Source: a virus
DNA: 64,000 nt
IMG/VR virus record: IMGVR_UViG_3300009078_000003
Coordinates: 1-64,000 of that record
Strand: one strand, 5' to 3'
The position numbers and the translations under genes are program-made. This document shows, in pieces, positions 26,101 through 33,694 of this stretch. The stretch's first letter is position 1. Each line of letters begins with the position of its first letter. The notes under the pieces were generated by a model. It did not search any database, was not told where the DNA came from, and saw only the letters and a program-made list of their open reading frames with translations.

Positions 26101-28815
26101 CGTTGCTGTGGTAACACAGCCTATATTCACAGCAAGAGCCATAACAGATGCAGCCATAGCCTCTATTTTCAAAAGCCCCCAGACAGCTTTCACAGCATAT
26201 AGAGCAGCTACCCAAGCACCTATAGACAGGACTGCCTCACCAACCCCAGAACCTACAAAACGGATCAGCTGATCCAAAACCCACTGCAGACTATTCCCAA
26301 GCACCCTAAGTGCCCCAGTAACCCCAGCCTTTCCGAGAGCAAGAGCCAAATCCGTGGCCTTATCCATAGCCTGCTTGTAAATAAGGCCAAGACCTTCCAA
26401 CTGCTTTGCCTGCATTTCCAAAGCAGATCCAGTTCTCTTTGTTGCTGAAAGCAGAGCATCGAAACCAGCTACACCCTTTGACGAAAGGGCTGCAACCACA
26501 GAAGCGGATCTCAGTGCAAACATCTTAAAAGCTGCTTCCGCATCAGGGACAACAATAGACAGCCTTCTGATAATATCCCGCATGGAATTCGTTTGGGTAT
26601 TGAAATCTTCCGTAGTATAGCCAGCCGCTTCCAAAGCCGCCTTAAAAGCCTCAGTAGGCTGAATCAACTGTTGGATAGTCCTGCGGAGACCAGTTCCCAT
26701 CGTGCTTGCCCGGATACCAGCATTGGCCAACAGCATGGTCATAGCTGTCGTTTCCTCTATTTCTATACCTGCCTCAGCAGCAATCGGGCCAATATAGTTG
26801 AAGGCTATCCTTAATTTATCAATCGTCAGTTTTGATCTGTTCACTGCGTTGGCAAAGATATCAGTTACCCGAGTAGCTTCAGAGGTTTCCAGATCAAAGG
26901 CCCTTATGGCAGTCGTGATAAGATCCACCACAAGATCTATATTAGTTAGGGTCCCTGCAGCCAAAGCAGCCACAGAATCTATAGACCCCAAAGCCTCTGT
27001 TGCAGTAAAGCCAGCCTGACCCAGGGTCCTCATAGCTGCAGCCACTTCGATTGCAGAGAACTTTGTTGTCCGACCAACCTCCCGGATCTTGTCATTCATC
27101 AAAGCGACTTCCCTGTCTGTAGACTGGGTAATGGCCTGAAGATCATACAGAGCCTGGTTATATTTAACCACAGCTGAAATGGCAAAACCAAAGGTAGCAA
27201 CTACTGCTGATATGATGGTGGCCGCAGCAGCATACGCAGCAAAACTCTTCATGTGGGACACTAAAGAAGACATAGCCCTGCTAAGGAGGGAAGCCTTAAC
27301 AGTTGTCTGACCCATCCCAGCACGCATCTGGTTGAGCAGTTTATCAGCTGTGGCTACTGGCATGTGGCCTGCTGCCACTTTCTGGGAGAGGTAGGACACC
27401 TCCTTACTTAACATGGGATACTTTCTGGCCAGACCCTCCAGACTTTTGGTAGTGCCCTCAATCGCTGCTATGTTCTTTAATTTTATCCTACCTAAAGCAT
27501 CAATTTCCCCAGCCAGACTCTTGTTGGTTTTTCTCAACTCATCAGAGGCTTTAGAAACTCGACCAATCTGACCAGCAGCCGTGGAATGTTTTTTAGTCAA
27601 GGCATCCAGATGTTGGCTTACTTCCGCATAAGACGCCCCCTGGGCCTGCATTCGTTTGGTTATCTCTTGTATACTACTAATCCGGGCACCAGTAGCCTTA
27701 GCTAAAGCTGCCTCTTTCTTTACAACATCACCCTGCTCCTTAACTGTGGCTTTATAAGCTGCAGTTTGTTTGTTAATCTCTGTGACAGCTCCAGAAATAG
27801 ACTTTGTTCTCCCATACATAGCATTGGTTTCTGCCTGTATGGTTGATAAGGACTTACCGGAAACAGCAGCCAGTTTTTCCTCAGCCTTGTTCAAAACAGC
27901 CATGGACTTTGTGTGCTGGTCCAACTCTACCCTAGCAGCTTTGTTATAATTGGCAGCATTGAGGAGTTCCCCATTGCTTACTTTTATTCTTTTCCCTAAT
28001 TCCCTGGCAGACAAGCCAAGATGCTGGTAAGAGTCATACATCTTCTGGGCCTGCTGGGTAGTAATAGTGCCGGCCCGATGCAGAGAGGTAACATGCTCTC
28101 TCCAAGTATTATCTACTTTGGTGAGGGTAGCTACCTGACTTTTAAAAGCTGCTCCCTGAGTCCCAACAGCTCCAGATATTTTCTCGATCTCTGACCGGAA
28201 AGCAGGGCTTCTCCCAAGGGCCTTCTCCATAGCCTTGTCATAGTCAGTAAGACCTGATCTGGTGCTCTTGAGCCCTTGTGCGAGGTTCCGGTTTGTCCGG
28301 TCAAAAAGCTCCTGACCAGTCACATGGGCAGAAACAGCCATACCAGAGGCTACCATGGCTGCCTTCTGTTTATTAATTTCTGTTAGGGAGGCCCTTAGAG
28401 CAGGCACCCAGGCTTTCTGGGCATTAGCTGAGTAGGTGTACTTCTGGCCGAGCATACCTACAGCTTTAGATAAACCTTGAATTTCCCCACCACCAAACTT
28501 CCACTCAGCAGCCAGCTGTTCTGTTATCAGTTTCTGCTTCTCGGAAGCCTTGGTCAGTGAACCTACAGTCTGAGCAGCTAGGGTGGCATTGGTGGCCAAG
28601 CTCTTAACCCCACCAGAAGCCTTAACAGCTCCCTGGGCAACCCTCCCCATGGCCATGGACATGTGCCCAAGGGCATTAGCTGTTGCTGTGTCTCCCATCT
28701 TTGCAAGTTCTACAGCTGTTTCCCTGAACTCCTGCTGGAGTTTGTTCAACATGCGTATAGAACCTGCTGAGACGATAGCAGTTATGGTTCCCTTTACATC
28801 AAAGTTTGTACTCAT
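23131..28815 (-). CDS. Tail tape measure protein (TP901 type)
   Basis: 1894 residues. Long helical N-terminal third. Residues about 555-800 carry the TP901-like core (REVGRTTKFSAIEVAAAMRT, GIEIEETTAMTMLLANAGI). Hydrophobic segments lie near 518-545, 857-880 and 910-935. Coiled-coil stretches are followed by a Gly/Pro-rich patch (GGTVPGTGTGDTVP). Tape measures set tail length at about 1.5 angstrom per residue, so this predicts a tail near 280 nm (estimate). The start comes right after the frameshifted chaperone stop. Confidence 0.92.
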   Translation of the reverse strand: MSTNFDVKGTITAIVSAGSIRMLNKLQQEFRETAVELAKMGDTATANALGHMSMAMGRVAQGAVKASGGVKSLATNATLAAQTVGSLTKASEKQKLITEQLAAEWKFGGGEIQGLSKAVGMLGQKYTYSANAQKAWVPALRASLTEINKQKAAMVASGMAVSAHVTGQELFDRTNRNLAQGLKSTRSGLTDYDKAMEKALGRSPAFRSEIEKISGAVGTQGAAFKSQVATLTKVDNTWREHVTSLHRAGTITTQQAQKMYDSYQHLGLSARELGKRIKVSNGELLNAANYNKAARVELDQHTKSMAVLNKAEEKLAAVSGKSLSTIQAETNAMYGRTKSISGAVTEINKQTAAYKATVKEQGDVVKKEAALAKATGARISSIQEITKRMQAQGASYAEVSQHLDALTKKHSTAAGQIGRVSKASDELRKTNKSLAGEIDALGRIKLKNIAAIEGTTKSLEGLARKYPMLSKEVSYLSQKVAAGHMPVATADKLLNQMRAGMGQTTVKASLLSRAMSSLVSHMKSFAAYAAAATIISAVVATFGFAISAVVKYNQALYDLQAITQSTDREVALMNDKIREVGRTTKFSAIEVAAAMRTLGQAGFTATEALGSIDSVAALAAGTLTNIDLVVDLITTAIRAFDLETSEATRVTDIFANAVNRSKLTIDKLRIAFNYIGPIAAEAGIEIEETTAMTMLLANAGIRASTMGTGLRRTIQQLIQPTEAFKAALEAAGYTTEDFNTQTNSMRDIIRRLSIVVPDAEAAFKMFALRSASVVAALSSKGVAGFDALLSATKRTGSALEMQAKQLEGLGLIYKQAMDKATDLALALGKAGVTGALRVLGNSLQWVLDQLIRFVGSGVGEAVLSIGAWVAALYAVKAVWGLLKIEAMAASVMALAVNIGCVTTATGAWELALAALSKRFVLIAIAAGILYGLYKLLFGSAEKNVEVSTDWVKAAEAVRAEERKRLEKLRNLVTLIRDETVSERRRSDALLELQATMGDLNLEVDKSTGIIKNQEEVISENKDRLDEWEDALGAFDNSAMVTQLLEAVQVYEDTEAALKEQIKLVNEAKLAQEGLSESEKGVYETTVDWAKSLDAPLLTMISRQKELAAALEDRTEGYNKLADEHTKAHGKMATGLMKFGDMTQKVWAAQMVQAGASYEGIEHLVTDATALITEEHLKMYLELLAARDGYTEQEKKGVKKALDLFYKLTHTKEALLNKEIIAVREAHSDRLKIVSEAYDEEIERAKRLPDLSGKVYDRIADIVAEKAKKKLTILEMGYEKEKQLILNSGMSAEKMQDSIADLEKTTANRKVAIFAEANALLNGMMDERLSRAEAAYKREADSYKESIDRRTADVNSYYDFEIAKTEAQLEHKRATGETLVNLEGGRLREIAELGGALVSLEQARYNEIAAIAEESFSKRLIDEDVYHKRRVQIAEDSLDRALELYKEDDEKRGEAEAELNEKLVEISKESVEARYELLTEWSDYLKDKYDTAVEHTREYALAVIKLEQDIQDIRRKTAEQLEATTEKTKNLLLKVAQAGMTEAQKAASDYAEACKKKTQADELMATEVAANVDKAIKLYQEYQEAMADLGVAAAQAHKKEVDALKEAYDLKLKADKLWGEGHKKEAKKLYDEWKEKIDAINKEKIKLPVTPKAAEDAIKAVEDQIIAAQEKAGDLAEIAKKKEIEVAQERADQWKLVADMLNTRFVEIGKNLDEIVRDRSMTITVYYDEVNRPDTLNKAKGGVITRASGGTVPGTGTGDTVPAMLTPGEFVVKKDSVSKFGVPFLSALNAGLLKLSKLAKFEAGGVVGGSNLLLEQPVDTKSLRKMVSSIINLADKLTRVPAQPAVASKEGETLGRYEFVLNIGSAVLSGRTTKSVLDRFQSELRRQELVRGLPA

Positions 28816-28820
28816 AATAG

Positions 28821-29623
28821 CTAGATAGCCTGCTTAGCCCAGATCTTGTGCTTACCCAGCATTTTCTGGGTCAGCTCTTCCCGCTCTTCCGGGGACATGT
28901 GCTCATATTCTTTAGGATCACCAAACATTGGAACCCTCTTATCCTCATTTTTTACACTGTCAGAACCACCAAGCTTAACTCCATGAAGGGCAGCATCAAT
29001 ACGAAGCCTACCCTCATCTTCTTCAAGTTTATACTCATATAAAGCTACTGCCTGTTTGAGTGTTAGCCCCCCCTCAAGAAAAGTTTTAGAATAAAAATCC
29101 TCTAACCGATATCCTCCGTACCACCGGCAGACTGCAGCGATGACCTCCTCTGTACTGACCCCCGACCTCCCTGATTCTGTGCCCTCTTCCAGAGGGCTAT
29201 CAAGTTTTTTGAGGGGCTTTCATAGTTAACTTCGTAGATGATATCAGCAATCTCTGACAACTGCAGATTGGTAATAGCTTCCAAAGAAGCCTCCTCCTCC
29301 GGGGGCAAAACCAACTTTAGAATGGCAGCCAGGTTTTCTTTAATAATGTCAACCACAATCTTTATGCCTTCAAAATTGGAGAGCTGCCCAGACACCTTCT
29401 TGACATCAAGAACACTGTCAGGGTTCTCTGGAAGGAATTCCCCAGCATTTCCCAGGGTAGATAAATTTGTTATGATACTTGTGAAAGCTTCTGAAAGCAG
29501 ATCAGACATCTTCATCTGATCAGCAAGTGAGAGGGGGTAAATAGTTATTGGCCTGAGTTCCCGAACACCAATAAGAGTTTCCCTGGTTTGAGGGTTTAAC
29601 TTTAAAACAGTTCTTGTTACCAT
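28821..29623 (-). CDS. Tail assembly chaperone GT fusion, made by -1 frameshift
   Basis: The 173-residue G frame changes to the -1 frame at the heptamer A-AAA-AAC (29210-29204) and continues open to a TAG at 28821. This gives 267 residues (803 nt plus one re-read base is 804, divisible by 3). The T part has no start of its own; it begins SKKLDSPLEEG and ends KMLGKHKIWAKQAI. G/GT pairs just upstream of the tape measure are a conserved lambda-like arrangement, and both proteins coat the tape measure during tail assembly. Confidence 0.82.
29102..29623 (-). CDS. Tail assembly chaperone G
   Basis: 173 residues, the zero-frame product. It is a helical protein (LSLADQMKMSDLLSEAFTSI, ENLAAILKLVLPPEE) of the usual G length. 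It ends 35 codons after the slippery site. The ATG has AAGGAG upstream, and a 24-nt hairpin (29654-29677) of a family repeated elsewhere in the window lies 30 nt before it. Most ribosomes should make this form. Confidence 0.8.
   Translation of the reverse strand: MVTRTVLKLNPQTRETLIGVRELRPITIYPLSLADQMKMSDLLSEAFTSIITNLSTLGNAGEFLPENPDSVLDVKKVSGQLSNFEGIKIVVDIIKENLAAILKLVLPPEEEASLEAITNLQLSEIADIIYEVNYESPSKNLIALWKRAQNQGGRGSVQRRSSLQSAGGTEDIG
29204..29210 (-). other. -1 ribosomal frameshift heptamer A AAA AAC
   Basis: On the minus strand the codons read TCA AAA AAC, which contains the classic X XXY YYZ site A-AAA-AAC in the correct phase. The -1 frame is open through the whole downstream region up to the tape measure. 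This is the expected place in a G/GT gene. Confidence 0.82.
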
Positions 29624-29653
29624 GGTAAATTCTCCTTAGAGATTATATTATTA

Positions 29654-29677
29654 GAAGCAAGGTCTTTACATTGCTTC
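29654..29677 (-). promoter_or_regulatory. 24-nt intergenic hairpin, copy C
   Basis: On the minus strand it has stem GAAGCA/TGCTTC with a 12-nt loop starting ATGTAAA. The same 24-nt format occurs at 51295 and 54734 (plus strand), each time a short distance upstream of a ribosome site. Here it precedes tail chaperone G. A possible translational operator or processing site. Confidence 0.6.
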
Positions 29678-29720
29678 GAGGTACTCCTTAAAAGGATTGA
29701 GAAACTAAATTTTAATTTAT

Positions 29721-29963
29721 CTACAGCTCTTCTTCGATAATATCCTCCGGGGTCTCCAATAATCCAGGCAGCTCCTGTTGCACCAGAGTCCCTGGGCTAC
29801 CTACAGCTATTACTCGACACACCGCCCGGCAGGACATTCCATAATAGGCAGCTATCTCCCTAATAGGAACTTGGTCAGCTGCCTGAGACAAGATATCAGC
29901 GTCCCTCTCACTCAGCCCTGCTGGTGTGTCTCTAACTTCCGTCTTCTTTTTTTTCTTAGTCAT
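29721..29963 (-). CDS. Small protein with helix-turn-helix-like middle
   Basis: 80 residues. A lysine run (MTKKKKK) is followed by SERDADILSQAADQVPIREIAAYYGMS, whose IREIAAYYGMSCRAVCRVI resembles a helix-turn-helix. The C-terminus is acidic (ETPEDIIEEEL). I take the ATG at 29963, 8 nt beyond the upstream HNH stop; a longer frame would overlap it. It could be a small DNA-binding regulator or a leftover of the HNH insertion. Confidence 0.5.
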   Translation of the reverse strand: MTKKKKKTEVRDTPAGLSERDADILSQAADQVPIREIAAYYGMSCRAVCRVIAVGSPGTLVQQELPGLLETPEDIIEEEL

Positions 29964-29971
29964 TTTTACAC

Positions 29972-31099
29972 CTATATATGTTTCCAAGAAATTCCCAATT
30001 TTATTCGACTTATCATTTCACGAGAAACGCCAAACTGCCTAGCAATTTCACTACCGGATAGTCCATCGTTTAACAGAGCTTTTATCTTCAAAACATTTTG
30101 CCTTGCCAATTTAATTACTGGCCTATCTGGTCTCTCCTTTACCTTACCTGGGTAGCCCCAACAAACTTTTCTCCTTGCCCACTCTAAGAGCCCCTCTGGA
30201 ACTCCAAACTCTTTAGATATCTCCTTAGTTAGTTTACCTTTTAAGAAAGAAAGCTTAACCAACCGAACCTTGTTTTCTGATAACCCACCTTCTTTCTGTA
30301 AGTGTTCACTAACCTCAGCATCATCCCTATTAGATTTGTAAGACCCTAGATACATGTGAGTGGGAGAAATGCAATTCCGTCTATCGCAAACATGACACAC
30401 CAGCTTTCCTTTAGGAACATCCCCAACAAAAGTTGCGTAAGACAATCGAGTAACACTAAACCTTTTCTGCCCTATCCCTAATTCCAAAGATTTTCCCTCC
30501 CAAAGCCAACAATGGGATTCCGGGTCAATCTGTACTCTTGATAAAAGTATCTGAGCCAGATCAGTTTTCCTTTTAACAGATATTGCTTTATATCTTGTTC
30601 CCTCAATAGCCCCTTTAGGCATATCCACCAGTCCCTCTGGGTCACCTGAGCGCCTCCAACGATCATAATGCACATTACAATACCCATGAGCATGAGCAGG
30701 CTCTGAGCAGCCTTTAACAGAACATTCCCCACGTACCCGAGAGAAGTTTGCCAGAGGGTCTCCATACAACTCCCACCTCTTATAGTGCTTTGAACACAAC
30801 CCACGGGCCTGAACAGGGTTCTCACAACCCTCAATAGAGCAAATAGGATTTTCCTTTCTTGATATCCCGCCATAATTAATCTTTAAAGGATCCCCATATT
30901 TTTTAAAGCGCTCATAATGTTTTCTACAATAACCTTTACCAAAGTGCTTTCCATCACAACCCTCAACAAGGCACCCTATCCGAGGACCTGGAAAGACAAT
31001 CTCAGGATCACCATATTTTCTAAACCTTTCGTAATGATAACTACAATAACCTTTTGCATAGTGCTTTTGATCACATCCAACAATTGAACACTTTTTCAT
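29972..31099 (-). CDS. HNH homing-type endonuclease with four tandem Cys/His fingers and a C-terminal HTH
   Basis: 375 residues. The first 150 contain four repeats of about 35 residues with C-x4-C then GYCxxHYxRW (for example GYCSYHYERFRKYGDP). The HNH core follows (LVCHVCDRRNC then SPTHMYLGSYKSNRDDA). The C-terminus (GSEIARQFGVSREMISRI) is a helix-turn-helix. The layout is that of free-standing HNH genes that copy themselves between phage genomes. It splits the tail tube gene from the chaperone gene and has its own promoter-like sequence. Confidence 0.82.
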   Translation of the reverse strand: MKKCSIVGCDQKHYAKGYCSYHYERFRKYGDPEIVFPGPRIGCLVEGCDGKHFGKGYCRKHYERFKKYGDPLKINYGGISRKENPICSIEGCENPVQARGLCSKHYKRWELYGDPLANFSRVRGECSVKGCSEPAHAHGYCNVHYDRWRRSGDPEGLVDMPKGAIEGTRYKAISVKRKTDLAQILLSRVQIDPESHCWLWEGKSLELGIGQKRFSVTRLSYATFVGDVPKGKLVCHVCDRRNCISPTHMYLGSYKSNRDDAEVSEHLQKEGGLSENKVRLVKLSFLKGKLTKEISKEFGVPEGLLEWARRKVCWGYPGKVKERPDRPVIKLARQNVLKIKALLNDGLSGSEIARQFGVSREMISRIKLGISWKHI

Positions 31100-31128
31100 A
31101 AGGACCTCCTGCTATAGTTTTTAGAGTT

Positions 31129-31157
31129 ACCATAGCAGAAGGTTCATTAGTTGTCAA
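31129..31157 (-). promoter_or_regulatory. Sigma70-like promoter for the HNH gene
   Basis: On the minus strand TTGACA (31157-31152) and TATGGT (31134-31129) are separated by 17 nt, pointing at the HNH start at 31099. The -35 box is perfect and the -10 matches 4 of 6. It suggests expression of the endonuclease independent of the late operon. Confidence 0.45.
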
Positions 31158-31164
31158 CTCCTAA

Positions 31165-32058
31165 TCAATCGAAAAGTATAACCCCGATTGGCATAGAATT
31201 CCATACGGCGTTGCCTCCAACTACACCATCGTCACTCCTTTTGCCCTCGAAAATTATTGGCGCAGCTATCGTATCCTCTGCAGCCCAGTCAATCTCCACT
31301 GAAGAGGTGACATTGGCCCTCGGGAAGATAACATACATGTGGTTAGTCTGGTTGGGGTAGGTATACACAGCCTCCATCCGGACAAAGTCAGGGGACCTTA
31401 GATCCCCAAGTTTGACAGTTCCAGAGTGGGCAGATGAATACCCACCATCAGCCACATAAGCTGTGGTCTTAAAAGTGTAGGTCTCATCAGCCAGCCAGTT
31501 TGCATCAAAATAGGCAGCCGGAATGGTGAAGTAAGGATGCCCACCATTATCGGGCGCACAGGCAGCTGAAATAAGAGTTCCTACACATAGAACTCCAGTG
31601 GCCAATCCAAATACTGAATAATGAGTGGCATCATCAAAAGTAACAACCCAGGTGTCACTTACCACACCTCCAGTGTTGTCTACCGTGATAGCCCCAACAA
31701 TGCCACCACCTACTGTAACAGACCCCAGCAGTTCTATGGTGGCAGCTACTGCAGCTGACGGGTCTATACCACGAGCCAGCGCCAGGTTGTATGGAGTAAG
31801 TTCTTTGAAAGCACACTCCAGTGATGCAGATTCTCTAATTGGAATAGAGAGATCCTCCAAAAGTGGGAAGCCTGATTCAAGTTTCCAATAATCAATGGCT
31901 CCCGTAAACTTAGTGTTTGCAAGGGCACCAATCGAAGCTGCCGCCAATAGGACTGAGGTAATGCTAGCTATGTTTGCAGCACTGTTCCCCACCCGAATTT
32001 GAGCGAGCCCTAAAGGGATAGTCGAGGTATCCTTAGTTGTGGGGCCTGATCTCGCCAT
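31165..32058 (-). CDS. Probable major tail (tube) protein
   Basis: 297 residues. It lies between the neck genes and the tail chaperone/tape measure, the standard position of the tube protein. N-terminal helix-poor segment MARSGPTTKDTSTIP, then beta-rich with an Ig-like insert (VSDTWVVTFDDATHYSVFG, GHPYFTIPAAYFDANW) shared with the 21315-22733 protein. The start has GAGGAG upstream. The assignment rests on order and composition, since no tube motif is diagnostic. Confidence 0.65.
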   Translation of the reverse strand: MARSGPTTKDTSTIPLGLAQIRVGNSAANIASITSVLLAAASIGALANTKFTGAIDYWKLESGFPLLEDLSIPIRESASLECAFKELTPYNLALARGIDPSAAVAATIELLGSVTVGGGIVGAITVDNTGGVVSDTWVVTFDDATHYSVFGLATGVLCVGTLISAACAPDNGGHPYFTIPAAYFDANWLADETYTFKTTAYVADGGYSSAHSGTVKLGDLRSPDFVRMEAVYTYPNQTNHMYVIFPRANVTSSVEIDWAAEDTIAAPIIFEGKRSDDGVVGGNAVWNSMPIGVILFD

Positions 32059-32071
32059 AATTTATTCTCCT
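32050..32071. repeat. 22-bp direct repeat, tail-gene copy
   Basis: 22 bp covering the ribosome site, ATG and first codons of the tail tube gene. An exact second copy lies at 32706-32727, upstream of the inserted HNH-AP2 gene. Confidence 0.85.
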
Positions 32072-32682
32072 CATAAGATATTCAAACAGGCAAACTCACC
32101 AAAATATTTTTCAGCTGCTTCATTGTAAGCCAGAGCTGCTTCCTTCTCTGTAAGGAATGAACCTAAATAAATACACATACCATCCAGGTAAATCCTTGCG
32201 TAGTAGGGCTTTGACCTATCTTGTAACACAACACCTTTATATCTTGATAGCCCACCTCTTTGAGGTTTCTGGTTAAATTGATTTTGTTGATTTGTACAGG
32301 GTCTAAGATTCAACCGCCTGTTATTCAGACTGTCTCCATCTATATGATCCACCCACCTAGTATGCAAAAGTAGTTGGTGCAAAAATGCAAAACCTTCTTT
32401 GGATTTCCCAGAAATACGTACATACTTTCTTCCTGAAAAATTATACTTATAAGGTTTTACAATCTCATAATCAGCCCTATCCACAACAGCACTTGCTATT
32501 TTATTTCCACTCCTGTCATACAAAAGAATGTGACAGTCATTTCCATAAAACTCAAATTCCTGTGGGAGGCTTCTATTCCTTGCAATCGGAAGTATTTTAC
32601 CAAACCTTCTCATTTGCAAATAATGACGGTTACAATAACCTAATTTACCGTCATCCCCTTTGCACCAATGAACTTTACACAT
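32071..32682 (-). CDS. HNH-AP2 homing endonuclease
   Basis: 203 residues. One Cys/His finger (CKVHWCKGDDGKLGYCNRHY), an HNH core (WVDHIDGDSLNNRRLNLR, residues about 109-127), and a C-terminal AP2-type domain (SRYKGVVLQDRSKPYYARI, YLGSFLTEKEAALAYNEAA). This combination is typical of phage homing endonucleases. The ATG follows, after 2 nt, a nine-codon frame that duplicates the start of the tail tube gene, so the enzyme seems to use a copied ribosome site. Confidence 0.85.
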   Translation of the reverse strand: MCKVHWCKGDDGKLGYCNRHYLQMRRFGKILPIARNRSLPQEFEFYGNDCHILLYDRSGNKIASAVVDRADYEIVKPYKYNFSGRKYVRISGKSKEGFAFLHQLLLHTRWVDHIDGDSLNNRRLNLRPCTNQQNQFNQKPQRGGLSRYKGVVLQDRSKPYYARIYLDGMCIYLGSFLTEKEAALAYNEAAEKYFGEFACLNIL

Positions 32683-32684
32683 AC

Positions 32685-32714
32685 CTACAGCTCCACCGGA
32701 CCACTTCTCGCCAT
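32685..32714 (-). CDS. Nine-codon remnant leader MARSGPVEL
   Basis: ATG with AAGGAG upstream, followed by MARSGP as in the tail tube protein but with synonymous codon changes from the fourth codon, then VEL and a TAG. It ends 2 nt before the HNH-AP2 start, so ribosomes that terminate here can reinitiate on the endonuclease. Confidence 0.55.
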   Translation of the reverse strand: MARSGPVEL

Positions 32715-32727
32715 AATTTATTCTCCT
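32706..32727. repeat. 22-bp direct repeat, HNH-side copy
   Basis: Exact copy of 32050-32071, 656 bp away. The pair brackets the HNH-AP2 gene and is best explained by insertion with duplication or co-conversion of the tail gene start. Confidence 0.85.
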
Positions 32728-32736
32728 TATGCTGTA

Positions 32737-33009
32737 TTATTTCCTTGGTGGAATTGAAAGCGCAGCCTCTTCAGGCTTCTCAGAACGAGATTGCATAACG
32801 AAAGTATCAGGAAAAAAGTTTAATATATTTACATGCCCACATGATCTTCTCGTGCATTTAAAGCTTAGACTACCATAGATAAGAATGTCAACTACTGGTT
32901 TCCCGTCCTTAGCAGTCTTCCCAAATTTGAAATGCCACATCCCATTTGAGTATCTCTCCAATAACTTCTTCCCGCATTTCTCACAGCATACAAAGGAAAC
33001 CTTAGCCAT
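32737..33009 (-). CDS. Com-like zinc-ribbon protein
   Basis: 90 residues. CCEKCGKKLLER in the N-terminus and FKCTRRSCGHVNIL later form a two-knuckle zinc ribbon like the Mu Com family (CxxCGKLL ... CPRCxxxN). Com proteins bind mRNA to control translation, but related ribbons in phages have unknown roles. It starts directly after the neighbouring stop with a weak ribosome site. The C-terminus is a basic tail. Confidence 0.6.
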   Translation of the reverse strand: MAKVSFVCCEKCGKKLLERYSNGMWHFKFGKTAKDGKPVVDILIYGSLSFKCTRRSCGHVNILNFFPDTFVMQSRSEKPEEAALSIPPRK

Positions 33010-33492
33010 CTAAACTTTAGCACCCCATTTAAACTCCAGGGAGAAGTACCTGAATTTTGTACCATCCTCCGCCTCATAGTTAGAGGAGTCAGCCCTGCCG
33101 GCAGGTACAATAATAACTCCTTTCCCAATGCTTACCCAACTTACAGGGTTGGAGGTGTCATATAAAGTAACCCTGGCGAGCCCATCTGTCTGGGTTGTAT
33201 CAATCAGGTAATTGAATATTTTGTCCCTCAATAAATAGAGGTTTGCAGCCTCCGGATCTCTTCGACTGAACATGTAAATAGAGAACCTGAGCTCTGACAG
33301 CGTATCTACTACCACTGGGTCAAAGGCTATTATAGCCCACTGATCCACCCTGTCCGGGAGGGCTTTGTATACTTCCTCATAGGATTTCCCGAACTCTACA
33401 TGAATGGACTCTGCTGTATACAAACTATCCACAAAGTACTTCTTCAGGGAGTTTACTATGTTAGAGAGCTTTGCTGTGTTATCCAGCGGCAC
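33010..33492 (-). CDS. Tail terminator/completion-like protein
   Basis: 160 residues, mixed alpha/beta (KLSNIVNSLKKYFVDSL, then WAIIAFDPVVVDTLSELRFSIYMFSRRD, and a late SWVSIGKGVIIVPAGR). Length, helix-then-strand start and position just upstream of the tail tube fit tail-terminator (gpU-like) proteins. The identification is by context only. It overlaps the upstream small gene by 14 nt. Confidence 0.55.
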   Translation of the reverse strand: MPLDNTAKLSNIVNSLKKYFVDSLYTAESIHVEFGKSYEEVYKALPDRVDQWAIIAFDPVVVDTLSELRFSIYMFSRRDPEAANLYLLRDKIFNYLIDTTQTDGLARVTLYDTSNPVSWVSIGKGVIIVPAGRADSSNYEAEDGTKFRYFSLEFKWGAKV

Positions 33493-33691
33493 CTTTCAAA
33501 TCCTCAATTAAATCTTTCAAAGCTGGCCATAACTTTTTAACTACATACTCCTGAGCCTTTTCCTGAAAATCATTTTTCCCATCATACGTCAGCTCACAAT
33601 TACTCAAAAACCATTCCAGCATAATAACTTCTTCCGGGGTGAACTCTACATTTACCACTACCTGCTTTACTGTTATCCCTTTTACAAGCAT
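33479..33691 (-). CDS. Small neck-region protein
   Basis: 70 residues, acidic, helical second half (DFQEKAQEYVVKKLWPALKDLIEDLKG). Sandwiched between a tail-completion gene and the gpS/gp10-like gene. Not recognised. Confidence 0.5.
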   Translation of the reverse strand: MLVKGITVKQVVVNVEFTPEEVIMLEWFLSNCELTYDGKNDFQEKAQEYVVKKLWPALKDLIEDLKGAAG

Positions 33692-33694
33692 AGG

